64,000 nucleotides of DNA from assembly GCA_030998225.1 (NCBI GenBank), contig JAPYXD010000308.1, positions 4,660,001 through 4,724,000 on the forward strand, in the 5' to 3' direction. The notes under the pieces are model-generated. The model had not been told where the DNA came from and did not search any database. It was given only the letters and a program-made list of their open reading frames with translations. Position numbers and translations under genes: made by a program. Every line of letters starts with the position of its first letter. The stretch's first letter is position 1. Source of the DNA: Diplolepis rosae. Taxonomy: Eukaryota; Arthropoda; Insecta; Hymenoptera; Diplolepididae. Of the stretch, positions 43,228 through 54,331 are shown one piece after another.

Positions 43228-44320
43228 CGCTCGGGAGTTAATGGTGATTTTCCCCACATAACCTAAAAACTAATAATTTTATATAAAAACATTACCAGCT
43301 GTTTAATTAGAATCGAGTTTGGTCCAATTAATGATGATTTTTCGCACATAACCTGAATACTAATAATTTTATATAAAAACATTACCATCTATTTAATTAG
43401 GATCAAGTTTGGTCCAATTAATGATGATTTTCCGCAGATAACCTCAAATCTAATAAATTTCATATAAAAACATTATCATCTGTTTAATTAGGTTCGAGTT
43501 TGGTCCAATTAATGATGATTATCCGCACATAACCTAAAAACTAATAATTTCATATAAGAACATTACTATCTGTTTAATTAGGATCGAGTTTGGTCCAATT
43601 AATGATGATTTTCCGGACATAACCTTAAATCTACTAATTTTATATAAAAACATTACCATCTGTTTAATTAGGTTGGAGTTTGGTCCAATTAATGATGATT
43701 TGCCCGACATAACCTAAAAACTAATAATTTTATATAAAAACATTACTATCTGTTTAATTATGATCGAGTTTGGTCCAATTAATGATGATTTTCCGCACAT
43801 AACCTTAAATCTACTAATTTTATCTAAAAACATCACTATCCGTTTAATTAGGATCGAGTTTGGTCCAATTAATGATGATTTTCCGCACATAACCTTAAAT
43901 CTACTAATTTTATATAAAAACATTACCATCTGTTTAATTAGGTTGGAGTTTGGTCCAATTAATGATGATTTGCCCGACATAACCTAAAAACTAATAATTT
44001 TATATAAAAACATTACTATCTGTTTAATTATGATCGAGTTTGGTCCAATTAATGATGATTTGCCCGACATAACCTAAAATCTACTAATTTTATCTAAAAA
44101 CATTACTATCCGTTTAATTAGGATCGAGTTTGGTCCAATTAATGATGATTTTCCGCACATAACCTTAAACCTTGTGATTTTATACAAAAACATTACCATC
44201 TGATTAATTAAGATCGAATTCTGCCCAATTAATGAGGATTTTTCGCATATAACCTTGAAACTAGTCACGTTTATAAAAAAATTTCCATCTATTTTAATCA
44301 GATCGAGTTTGGTTTTATTA
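43228..44320. repeat. 90-bp tandem array, about 12 units
   Basis: GGTCCAATTAATGATGATTT recurs at 43321, 43411, 43502, 43592, 43682, 43772, 43862, 43952, 44042 and 44132, with more diverged units at both ends. Because the period is a multiple of three, 30-residue repeated ORFs appear on both strands; they are by-products. Some units alternate in variants (CCGCACATAACC versus GCCCGACATAACC), suggesting higher-order duplication of two- or three-unit blocks around 43580-44060. Confidence 0.93.
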
Positions 44321-44435
44321 ATTCTGTATTTTATTAAAAAGAATGTTAATGATTTTATCATAAATGTATTTTTATATTCTACTCTTTATTATTACGAAAA
44401 AATATACATTATATTTTTTTGTATTTTTTTTATAA

Positions 44436-44996
44436 AATAGAAGATTATCACTAAATAGTACAAAACATCAGGTACGAAAGTACTTCACAAGCAGCAAATC
44501 ACTTAATTAAAAATCACCAGAGTATCACAAACAAGAAGTTTTAAATGTCAAACTAAAGTAGTGACTAATTCAACACCTTAATTTTTAAACTACATGCAAA
44601 AGTAATAAATAAACAATTCATAAAAGATAAAAATCAATAATAATTACAATAATAAACAAAATAATAAATAAATAATAAAAAATTATAAATAAACTCATTT
44701 TTTTCATTTAAGAATTGTTTATTGATTACTTTTGCATGTACATAGTTTAAAAAATATTAAAAATTAAAGGTGTTCAATTTGTCACTACTTTAGTTTGACA
44801 TTTAAAACTTCTTGTTTGTGATACTCTGGTGATTTTTAAATTAAAAATTAAGGTGTTCAATTTGTCACTACTTTAGTTTGACATTTAAAACTTCTTGTTT
44901 GTGATACTCTGGTGATTTTTAATTAAGTGATTTGCTTCTTGTGAAGTACTTTCGTACCTAATGTTTTGTACTATTTAGTGATATTCTTCTATTTTA
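44436..44996. mobile_element. Foldback element with an internal duplication
   Basis: AATAGAAGATTATCACTAAA, TAGTACAAAACATCAGGTAC, GAAAGTACTTCACAAG and later segments are mirrored at 44910-44996. The centre near 44650 is A/T-only sequence. In the right arm about 85 bp (AGGTGTTCAATTTGTCACTA through GATACTCTGGTGATTTTTA) occur twice, at about 44768 and 44852, while the left arm has one copy. Confidence 0.85.
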
Positions 44997-45226
44997 TTAC
45001 TTAGGTCTTTATAGAACTGGATTCTATTATTTAGTAACATACTAGTCACAGCATGTACATACTTAATTTTCATGTAATATCTGCATTCAGTATTAATTAT
45101 ATTTTAGGGTTTGTTTCTTTTCCAATTTTATTATTTTCTGATCAATTAAAATGTACGTAAACGACCAAAATACAATAGTTTATAATTTCTGTATATATTT
45201 AAAATTATTTCTATTACTTCTTTCAG

Positions 45227-45358
45227 TTGGAGCAAATTATTACTCCTGAGCAATTTAAACGCATGATGAAATACGCCAACAAGATCGAATATGTCAACAT
45301 TTTCTTAAACAGAAGGGGATGGAGCTTTTTTCCAGTTTTCAAAAACGTTAATATACAG
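45227..45358 (+). CDS. Possible orphan exon, product not recognised
   Basis: A 132-nt open segment, phase 0, lies between an acceptor (pyrimidine tract then CAG at 45224-45226) and a donor (CAG|GTACAT). It begins LEQIITPEQFKRMMKYANKI and ends FKNVNIQ. Its codon composition is less AT-biased than the flanks, which favours real coding origin. I do not recognise the family. A similar ITPEQFK-type motif occurs in THAP transposase-related proteins, but the match is too short to rely on. Confidence 0.35.
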
Positions 45359-45825
45359 GTACATAAGGGTTGAATTATGAAACGCGAATTAATTTATTCT
45401 AAAAATGTTTATTATATGTGACTATTATTAATAGTTCATGTTCAGAACGTGAGATAATTTTTACACTACTCCAAGGTACGTTTACTTGTTGAATTCTATA
45501 ATCTATATTTGATAAATTTATAATAAATTTATATTTAATTATAGTTAAGAAATAAATACATATGCCTATTTAAATATATACAACATTATATACCATAATA
45601 ATAATTATTACCGAGTTATATTTTAGTATTATTTAATAAATTTCATTTCATTAGTTTAATTATGTATACTATCAATACTAACACCGGTAAGAAAGCATGG
45701 ATTTCATATTGTTTCTTTAATATGTACACTTTTCCCTTTTTAATATATTTGAATTTACCGCAAAATTCATTGTAATCAACCTAAGTAAACTTTGCGGACT
45801 TTCCCATTGGCATTGTGCATCCAGT

Positions 45826-46450
45826 GTATTGAGATAACCAAGTTGACGTCACAGGCCATGTGGTAGGGATAGACTGTAAGTTAGGTTGGTCCTGGACGAA
45901 AGAAATATGTGGGAATCATTGGGAAATTGATGGAACAAGATTTTCTAGCGTAAAAGTTATTCATGAATTTATAAATAATTATATTTTTCAAGTGCAAAAT
46001 TAATTTCCGCCTATTTTGAGTACCTACTTGTCGCTTATCATTCTTTTAATTTTTTAATATAAAATAAAATGCCATACATTTTTAGGTTATGATGACCGTT
46101 TGTTTTCAAAGATTTGAAGAATGTATCGATAAGCATGTTCTCGTTTTCAACACATTCTTCAAATCCTTCAAAACAAACGGTCATCATAACCTACAAATTT
46201 ATGACATTTTATTTTATATTAAACAATTAAAAGAATGACAAGCGACAAGTAGGTACTCAAAATAAGCGGAAATTAATTTTGCACTTGAAAAATATAATTA
46301 TTAATAAATTTATGACTTACTTTTACGCTAGAAAATTTTGTTTCATCAATTTCCCAATGATTCCCATATATTTCTTTCGTCCAAGACCTACCTAACGTAC
46401 ATTTTATCCCTACCACATGGCCTGTGACGTCAATTTGGTTATCTCAATAC
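45826..46450. mobile_element. Palindromic element, ~300-bp arms
   Basis: GTATTGAGATAACCAAGTTG followed by ACGTCACAGGCCATGTGG on the left is mirrored at 46405-46450. AATTTCCGCCTATTTTGAGT and GGTTATGATGACCGTTTGTT have complements at 46185-46275. The centre is near 46140. No ORF belongs to it. Confidence 0.85.
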
Positions 46451-46584
46451 AATTCTCAGGGTGCAGTCCCATGACGGCGTTTTTACGCGGCGTAAAGCAG
46501 AAAATTATGAGGCAGGAAGAGAATGATGTATCTGTGTATCTCTTTCGCCCTCATTATTTTCGGCTTTACGCAGATGCACGAAGT

Positions 46585-47665
46585 AGTATAAGGAGACCCC
46601 ACTCCTATGCAGCCTTTGGAAAATTTGGACGCGTAGATTCAGATTTAGTTAGTTTGCATCGTTCGTTGCGTCGCTTACGGAAAAGCGTTGCAACACAAGT
46701 TTAAAAAATGTCGGCGCTCATAATAATGTAAGCGGGATTTGTACAAACAAAAATTACTAGTCATTGCCATACATGTGCGACAAGTTTTATATATATTAAT
46801 AAACAAGTGTGTGCAAGATAATATGGTCTATTGTTTTATTGATGGTTGCGCATCCACGCGCTATGTTGAAAAGAAGACAGACTGGAGAAACGTCACTTCT
46901 GCCATAGCACGGTCAGTATGCTTAATTATTTTATAAATCTGTAATGTGCAGTACATTGATCTGTATTTAATTTTTGTGCTATTGCAACTATTTTTTCTTG
47001 ATCTCCTAGCCGAAAGTACGGTCCTCCCGGCCGCATTTCACTCCAGAAACAACGACTTTTGTGGCCGCTAAATTCATCGTAAAATTCGTTTGTTTAATTT
47101 AATTTAATGTGACTTCATGCAATTACACGAAAAATCAATATTAATATTCTTTTCTAAGATTAAATTTTCTCTGGTATTTGCTAATTTAAAAAAAAAAATT
47201 GATTCTTAATTCTTTTTTTGCAGTTATTATATGATTGCATTTCTTATTATAATATTTCCGAATAATATATAGCTGCAACAAAAATTACGGATACTCATCA
47301 ACCTCTCTTAGAAGATTTTCAAACTCTTCAATGCAAGTAACTTTAATAACATAATCTAAAAAATTCAGGAAAAGGCAAAATGTAAATAACATAAACTATA
47401 CTTTACTTAGTAAACACATTTATATTGTATATTATATTATATTTCAGATAAAAGAACTGCAGTATACTTTTAAAATAATTTTAACTATAACGGTTCCACT
47501 GTTTTTGTTTATCTGTTTTCGTGCAGTAGACAACACGACAGCTAAATTGTGAAAATTCAAGAGTTTGACATTTCCCTGTAAGAGGCGCTACGAGCGATGC
47601 AAACTAACTAAATCCGAATCCACGCGTTCATATTTTCCGCGAGTGGGGTCTCCTTATACTACTTC
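46585..47665 (+). mobile_element. Inverted-repeat element holding a THAP-like start exon
   Basis: ATAAGGAGACCCCACTC, GGAAAATTTGGACGCGT and TTTAGTTAGTTTGCATCG at 46589-46652 are reverse-complemented at 47590-47660. Between them lies a short exon at 46823-46911, ATG to donor CACG|GTCAGT, encoding MVYCFIDGCAS...TDWRN; the CxxxxC spacing and Trp resemble a deleted THAP N-terminus. The terminal sequence differs from the CAGCC-type P-like elements, so its class is uncertain. Confidence 0.5.
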
Positions 47666-47679
47666 GTGGAGACTAGATA

Positions 47680-48436
47680 AAGGGTTTCCCAATAAGGGTG
47701 ATATGTTTTGAAATTGAAAAAAAATACTGAATATTCATTCGGAATTGATCGAAATCTTTTTTATTATATTGGATATTCTATGCCATTTATGATTTAAACA
47801 ATATATCGGCCAAATGTCCCCCGAGACTTGAGCCAAAAATGCGCCTCATCAGAAAAGATGATATTTTGATGAAAATTGGGATCATTTTCAATTGATTCCA
47901 GAGCCCAATCCGCGAAATCCCGACGCAAACGATGGTCATTAGGCTTCAGTTCTTGGGCCAGAATCATCTTATAGGGATGCAGGCCAAGATCCAATCGCAA
48001 AATACGCCAGGTAGTCATCCTGGACAGGCCCAATTCCTGAGATCGGCGTGGCACGGACAATTCACGGTTTTCCTCGATACTGGCCTGTACGGCGGCTATA
48101 TTCTGTGTAGAACGTGCGGTACGCATACGATTTTTAGGCTTAGTATCCAATAGAGTAAATTCACCCTCCAACTTATCGATTATTCGACGAATTGAGAGCG
48201 CGGATGGAGCAGAATGACGACCATATTTTGCACGATATGCTCTTTGAACAGCGACAAAACTTCTCGAATTTTGATAAAATAATTGGACAATTTCCAAACG
48301 TTGTGGAAGCGTGAAACTACTCATGATTAAATGGCAAACCTTACTGATGACAACTGACAGCAGACGTCAAAAATTTCAGTTCAAATGAGCCCGATAGGGA
48401 CTTTCAAAATCATATCACCCCTATTGGGAAACCCTT
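47680..48436 (-). mobile_element. Tc1/mariner-superfamily element, internally deleted
   Basis: Terminal inverted repeats AAGGGTTTCCCAATAAGGGT and its near-perfect partner at 48417-48436 are bordered by TA on both sides (47678-47679 and 48437-48438), the classic TA target duplication. At 757 bp it is too short for a full element of this family, and the transposase lacks its C-terminal half. It is inserted between GGAGAC-bearing repeat sequences. Confidence 0.88.
47794..48324 (-). pseudogene. Tc1/mariner-type transposase, C-terminus missing
   Basis: The open frame of 176 codons starts MSSFTLPQRLEIVQLFYQNS, an N-terminal helix-turn-helix of the DUF4817 type. It continues RTARSTQNIAAVQASIEEN, SRMTTWRILRLDLGLHPYKM, then the catalytic segment IIFSDEAHFWLKSRG, where the Asp is the first catalytic residue. 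Relatives continue for roughly another 150-170 residues including the second Asp and a final acidic residue; here the frame diverges after FWLKSRG and stops. The DNA-binding half is intact, so a truncated protein could in principle bind the terminal repeats, but that is inference. Confidence 0.88.
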
Positions 48437-48440
48437 TATA

Positions 48441-49193
48441 CGGAGACCACGAAGGAATAATAAGGAGACCAAACTACCATTGGAATCTTTTCCGAATCTG
48501 GCAGGAGCAGCGGCACGGTAAGTGCCCGGCTTGTAAGTTGGAATTAGTGGAAAGGAGTGCGCAAGTGCGCAGTTGTCCTCTTCTTACTCACGGGAAAATG
48601 TGCGAGTGAGACGAACTTGTCAAATTGATCTAATCCAGAGAGGTTATGCAACCCGATACGCTACACGACATTGCTAAGAAAGAAATGTATTATATTAAAT
48701 GCATTATATTATATTATATGCGATCTTCAAAATCATGAAAATTTCTAGGATTAAATCCCCTCACCTTTAAAGGAAAAAATTATTCAACATTATTTTACAC
48801 ACGATTTACGAAGTAATAACAAATACCATAATTTCAAGATTTACAATCTTATTATATTCGATATATACATACCACTTTTATAATGCACTCCTTTAGCTTT
48901 ATAAGAGTCCTCAGATAGAATTTTTTTTTTTTAAACTAAATTGAAATTGAACAAATATCTGCCGCTTGCAAATGATCAAAAAATCAATCAATATAACCAG
49001 TCTGGTTTAGATCAATTTGACAAATTCGTCTCACTCGCACATTTTCTTGTGAGTAAGAAGAGGACAACTGCGCACTTGCGCACTCCTTTTCACTACTTCC
49101 AACTTACAAGCCGGGCACTTACCGTGCCGTTGCTCCTGCCAAGTCGCTTACATGGAGATAGGTCTCCTTATTATTCCTTCGTGAAGGAGACCA
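48441..49193. mobile_element. Foldback element with GGAGACC ends
   Basis: CGGAGACCACGAAGGAATAA, then TAAGGAGACC, at the left is mirrored by GGTCTCCTTATTATTCCTTC at 49162. Inner arms CAGGAGCAGCGGCACGGTAA, GTGCCCGGCTTGTAAGTTGG, GTGCGCAAGTGCGCAGTTG and GTGCGAGTGAGACGAA are matched in reverse at 49025-49142. The centre (48660-48980) is AT-rich and empty. Confidence 0.85.
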
Positions 49194-49200
49194 ATCTCTT

Positions 49201-49885
49201 ATGGCCGTACTTCACAAAACACGAAATGAAGTTCTGCGAAGTACTTAGTTAGGAAACTTCCCGATGAGGGCACGTGTGTTCCCTGGTTGCAAAATGGCGG
49301 CATCCACGGTCTATAAGCATCGTGTATTAGGCGTCGCCATTTTGCACCCAGGGAACACACATGCCCTCATCGGGAAGTTTTGTAACTATGTACGTGGCAG
49401 AACTTCATTTCGGGGACCTCTGTCTGCCTGACCGGTGCCGACAGAAAATACATAAGAGCAAAAAAGACAGACGTTTTCTTTCTGTCCAATTTCACACTGT
49501 CTGTCTCCTTTACTCTTATGTATTTTTTGTCCGCACCGGTCAGGCAAGCAGAGGTATAAATGCACCATTGGTTGCCCAAAGTTTCAATTGCCCATAAAAT
49601 CACCAGAAGTCACTATATTTGAAAAGCAGTGTTTGACGAAGATTATGAAAGGAATGCGTTAGCAAAAATTGCAAGTATATATCAAATATAGGCGGTAGAG
49701 AGCGCTTCAGGGAAATGTACAGGAATCCAGCATCTTGCAATCCTAGCAGTTTTTGCCAACACATTCCTTTCATAATCTTCGTCTAAGACTACCTTTCAAA
49801 TATAGTGACGTCTAGTGATTTTATGGGCAATGGAAACTTTGGGCAACTAAGACTATGGTACAATGTATACCTACCCGGCCATAAG
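49201..49885. mobile_element. Palindrome cluster: M3, M4 and M1 copies in a row
   Basis: M3 occupies about 49201-49415 (AACTTCCCGATGAGGGCACG and its complement), M4 49420-49568 (GCCTGACCGGTGCCGACAGA and complement) and M1 49572-49885 (GTTGCCCAAAGTTTCAATTG to GTATACCTACCCGGCC). The order and relative orientation are the same as M3-M4 at 33305-33877, with M1 following. This suggests the modules move or duplicate together. Confidence 0.8.
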
Positions 49886-50948
49886 AGATTGGTCTCCTTA
49901 TATCTAGTCTCCATGGGATTAGCAGTCCATTTCTATATGTCGATGATTTCGAATGATGACCCTAGTTGTTGGTTTATAGCAGCCCTGTGCAACTCTCCAC
50001 ATTTATGATTTTTAACGTAACCCCCTTATTTTCCCGAGTTCTGTTACTTCCTATTTTATCCACCGGCGCTAGTTGTAACATCACTTCCAGTTTTTCCATT
50101 GCTGGCAATGGGGCGGGATTAGTTTTTTTAAATTTTTTATGGTGTATTCAATCAACAAAATGGTTTTTATGTGAAAAAATTGAAAAGAAGAGGATATTGT
50201 TAGTGTAATATTTAAAAACAATTTTGCAAAAGATTATATGATTACTAAAGGTAAAATATGAATTTAAAGGTCATGACATAATTCTTGGCGAAAAAAAATA
50301 TATTTTTTAGATTTTAATTTTAATAACAAATTTATATGATTTGATATTTAAAATTAATTTCTAAAAACTCAAATAACAATATAATAAGAAAATGTAAAAA
50401 GAATTTCCTTAAAAAAGATATTAATTATACACATATTCATTTCAAACTTACCATATTTATCATTGGAATATTTGAAAAAATTTAATTTAATAATAAGTAA
50501 AAATAATGTACTCAATTATTAATACTTTTGAAATGTGTATATTTTGTAGAACAGAACAAGTATATTTGCAACGAGATTACCTTTCTGAGAGTGAAAGCCT
50601 AGTAAGAAATATTGCTTTTAGATACAAATAAGCCTAAGATTTTGTGTTTTTGTATAAATATTATGTATATTTTATCTTCTATTTTTTCAACACTTAAAAC
50701 GCTTAAAATCTGCAATATATATATTTACATGGAATATATAAATATCTTAAAAGCTCTGATATATGTAAAAGATTTAAAAAAATAATTCAATATTAAGAAA
50801 TTAAAGAATTAAGTCTTCGTGAGATTTGCTAGTTTTTTTTTGCTTCTATTATCGTTCTTTCTCTTCAGCCATATTATGTTTAGTATATACTACTAATACA
50901 TTATAATACATATACAATATAATACTACTGATACATACTAATTATATA

Positions 50949-51614
50949 CTAATACAGTATATAATACTGCCGCATTCGTGTTTCTAAGTACTTTTGGATT
51001 ATATGGGCTAGGACCTCTCTGCTGTGTTCATCGCAAGGAAATTTAAAAATTTTTTTCTTCGATAACTCATACAAAATGAGATCGAAGACGTTGGTAGATC
51101 GACAGTGTTTAGAAAACATTTTTTCCAAAATTTCTATAACACTGAAAATAGATGAATTGTGATGAATAAGGCCCTCAGCGTTGATAAATCTAGCCTCAGG
51201 CCGATTCATAGAAACTGATGATTCAATATCATTCACTCCTTCAGCTGATCTGAAGAAAGCGTGCCTACAAGTTGAGCAGTTTGAATGCTTTAGGTATTTT
51301 GCACACACTGTTCCAGCGGTATAACACATTATACATTTAATAACAGGTTGTGAACTATAATAATCTTCGTCTGAAATTGCGATGTTTAATCTCGCCTTAA
51401 TTTCTTCAAGAGCACTTGATTTTTTGGAGGAATTCATTTCTTTCAGCATGGATATTAATATCAAGGATTTAGGAGGTTCGTCATAAAGAGGTGTACAATT
51501 TCCAAATTTTGGAGGTTTCAGGAGACTATATGCTGCTAGGATTTTATATTTTTGCAAAAAGGTAGGAGTTGCTGGATGATTGTTAGTGCCGCCGACTAAA
51601 CGTACAAAAAATCG
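50949..51614 (-). pseudogene. P-like transposase C-terminal exon (copy Y)
   Basis: An acceptor (TTCACTGGCAG at 51615) opens a 222-codon frame to a stop at 50949. It starts RFFVRLVGGTNNHPATPT, then LQKYKILAAYSLLKPPKF, a block typical of the C-termini of P-element transposase-like proteins in insects. Cys pairs follow (CIMC, and CSTC before RHAFF). Compared with the copy at 59872-60543 it has a 6-nt in-frame deletion (Gly-Thr lost after RFF) and one Ser/Pro change. Near identity of the exons implies recent common origin. Without the upstream exons it has no start codon of its own in context. Confidence 0.85.
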
Positions 51615-52059
51615 CTGCCAGTGAACAAAAAGAAAAGAAGTTGTAAAAAGTAATTTTGAGTAAATACATTAAAAACTGATTTCAATTTCATTCAGAAACA
51701 CATTTTGCTAAATTATTGTAACGAAAACAGATAAAACGGCGTTGTTGTAAAATAACAGAAAATGATTAATCAATTTAACTTACAGCGTAATAATTCAACG
51801 AAACTTTCCGGATGTTTAATAAATCTGAAAAGTATTGATATGTGCGAACGACTGGGATTGGTATGATTTTGAATTGTCCCCTACTCTGTAATGAAAAAAC
51901 CTTAATTCAAATGTAGAAAATAAAGATTTATAAGTTTTTTTTACACAAGACTTATCTAACATTTTTTGGATACTACATATTTGCCGGAAAAAAAATTTAA
52001 TATAAATTATAGTATATTTAATATAAATAAAAGTACCGAAATTTAATATAAATTTAATA

Positions 52060-52197
52060 TCAAACCAATTTAATTGCAATTTGCCAAGCTTTTATTCTTT
52101 CTTTATCTGTCGGAACACTAAATTTAGGCACTTTTTTGTCGTTGTTGCTGTCATAACCTTGTGTACAGTTTGGAGCAATACAACGTGGTCCTCCCAT
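52060..52197 (-). pseudogene. THAP exon, second half deleted
   Basis: From ATG 52197 the frame reads MGGPRCIAPNCTQGYDS, KFSVPTDKERIKAWQIAIKL, then stops at 52062-52060. The first two zinc Cys, the FSVP core and the invariant Trp are present; the C-x2-H half of the finger is absent. The break fits the internal deletion of the element. Confidence 0.85.
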
Positions 52198-52444
52198 GTT
52201 TGGTCAAATTTTACATTTTCAGATAAACAGAAAAAGGTAAAATTACTTAAAATTTCAAAATTAAATAATTCTTTCACGATAAACAAAGAACATTTAAAAA
52301 AAAACTAATTCCGTCCCATTGACAGCAATGGAAAAACTGGAAGTGATGTTACAACTAGCGCCGGCGGAGAAAATAGGAACTAACACAACTCGTGACACTA
52401 AGGAATCACCATTTTTGTTTGAAATGCACAGGGCTGGTTTATAG

Positions 52445-53333
52445 AGCTGGTATTCAGGGTTGGGTAACGACACGACGAAAACCCATGTATTCTACGTTGT
52501 TTTCTACAAACAAGACATAATATACGTCGAATACGTGTCGCAAATTTGCTGTTGTGTAAATAAAGAAACTAATTGGCTATTTCTAACATATTCAAATAAT
52601 TTTAAGTTTCTGGTCTCAAAATTGATAAGACTTAACATGCATAAAATTTTTATATCAGTTAAAAAATTTGTTTATTTTTAAGATACAAACAGATCTTGAG
52701 TATTCGATACCCAATATATTAAGATACTCCTATTATATACTACAGATACACTATAAATGATACGTTACTAAAAGCGAGTTTATATTCTTTATAATGGTTG
52801 AAACATGTGTTTTTTTATAAAGATACGAATAGAGCTTGATTATCTCATACGAAAATTCTGACACAAAAGAGTGTTTTTTCTGCTGTCTCGCATCGCGAAA
52901 AGACGAAAAAAACTCTTTTTGTTTCAGAATAGCTCTAATTAACGATATATATATTCTTTTACAAAAATCTTCATGATGAATTATTTCCCGTAAATTAAAG
53001 ACATCTCATCTAATTCTTCGGCCCGTTAGTTTTAATCAAGCAAATAATTGAATAAATTATGTTCTTATAAATAAAATAGTTGTACTCATATAGCATGTAA
53101 CAAGATTTTTAACTCCACTTTGATAATTAAACATTTACAGACTTTGAATAGAAATAATAATACGTTTACAAAAAAAGCTTCTAGTTTTCAATTGCAGAAC
53201 AATTTTGAATGTATTTAATTATGAATTATCTTAACTTCTCGAATAAAATGCATTCAAATGGCGCTCTCATGTCATATAGTTTTCGACGTGTAAAATAAGT
53301 GACGTCAAAAACTCAAGACGTAAAAGTTACGAC
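52445..53333. other. Stretch without a recognised gene
   Basis: AT-rich sequence with no supported exon. A 73-codon ORF at 52460-52681 has no familiar motif. A short stem (AGAGTGTTTTTT with AAAAAAACTCT) lies near 52868-52920. Confidence 0.4.
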
Positions 53334-53337
53334 ATAG

Positions 53338-54331
53338 TGTAACGGTGTGCCGGTTTCCGGTACTAGCTATAAGGGGTTCTAGCACCCTTTCTCTCATAAC
53401 CAAATATGCTTGTAAAAACGCAGTCTGAATTACCGACCAATACAGCGCGAAAATTCGAATCTTCAGTAGTTAGATTGTCAGTCTAACGTGAGTAAGTTCT
53501 AAATCTGCGTATATAGATATGCGAATAAGTAAAACGTAGCTCCTCTGTCTCCAATTGCGACGTTAAATATAGTACTGCGAAATTATAATCAGTAATTACG
53601 TCGCAGAATTGTAAAACACGTGCAAGAATGCTAGGAATGCGAGAGATTACTTCATTGTTATGGTTATGGATGACTCATAGGGCTATTTATAGTGACAGAA
53701 CGTGCCTTAAGCTCCAAAACGACCGGATGTAATGTTAATAGACATTACAAGGAATCACAATATTTGATCCTAGAGTGTTTATAAATGTCAATCATCGACT
53801 GACTCATTCTGCGACTTAATTTTGATGGGCGGTCCTGCGTGACCTATTCACCTATTTGTCGATAGAACATAAAATTGAGTTACGTCAGCATTCTGATTGG
53901 CTGAAGGCTGTAGAGAGGTGGTAAGATCCCACCTAAAGGACTTATTATAAATATAGCTGCAGAGCGCAAAAACGGCAGATTTTGAATCTCGAAGAGCTCC
54001 TTGGAAATATAAACCTGCGACTCATTGTACAGGAGCTTAGGAATATTTCGGCTGAAATCAGACTTGTAAAAATTGTTGGTGAGTCAGGCGAGCAAAGCCT
54101 GACACTTGATTTGTAAACAAGTGTGAAGTAACGAAACAATTATTAAACATCGATTATAATAAACGTTGAGTGTCCTATGAACAAGTGTTTAGTTCATTTG
54201 AACCAAATCCCCCTTGGCGGGTACTCGTTTCAACGAGTCAACGACAGCAACGAATTCCACAATCGACGAATCGAGGCCCAGCTACGCAATCGACGTAAGG
54301 GAGGAATCAACAGCAGCGCTGGGTCGTAACA
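53338..54331 (+). mobile_element. Solo LTR, Ty3/gypsy-like
   Basis: The 994-bp block starts TGTAACGGTGTGCC and ends TGGGTCGTAACA, with ATAG on both sides (53334-53337 and 54332-54335). TG...CA termini and a 4-bp duplication fit Ty3/gypsy. A plausible promoter TATA (TTATAAATATAGCTGCAG) lies near 53944 and AATAAA-like sequence (TATAATAAACG) near 54157. No gag-pol and no second LTR are present, so the internal region was lost by LTR-LTR recombination. Confidence 0.85.

Larger units (their letters stand above)
49980..52436 (-). mobile_element. Deleted P-superfamily element (copy Y)
   Basis: It begins CAGCCCTGTGCA and ends TGCACAGGGCTG, flanked by a perfect 8-bp duplication GTTTATAG (49972-49979 and 52437-52444). 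Terminal regions of about 120 bp are imperfect inverted repeats that include CTAGTTGTAACATCACTTCC. On the minus strand the order is 5' end, half a THAP exon (52197-52060), a non-coding gap, then the C-terminal exon (51614-50949). The middle of the transposase is missing, so it is an internally deleted, non-autonomous derivative. Confidence 0.92.

Noticed and set aside
43714..44361. Internally repetitive ORFs that look like a 30-residue repeat protein
   Set aside because: They arise because the tandem repeat period (90 bp) is divisible by three. They occur on both strands and lack conserved start or splice context.
49966..50208. 80-codon ORF recurring at 61283-61561 in inverted orientation
   Set aside because: It lies in the terminal inverted repeat and 3' flank of the P-like elements, outside the transposase exon. 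Recurrence reflects element copies, not coding selection.
53338..54331. Promoter and first exon of a host gene
   Set aside because: TATA-like and poly(A)-like motifs fit an LTR better: TG...CA ends with a flanking ATAG duplication.
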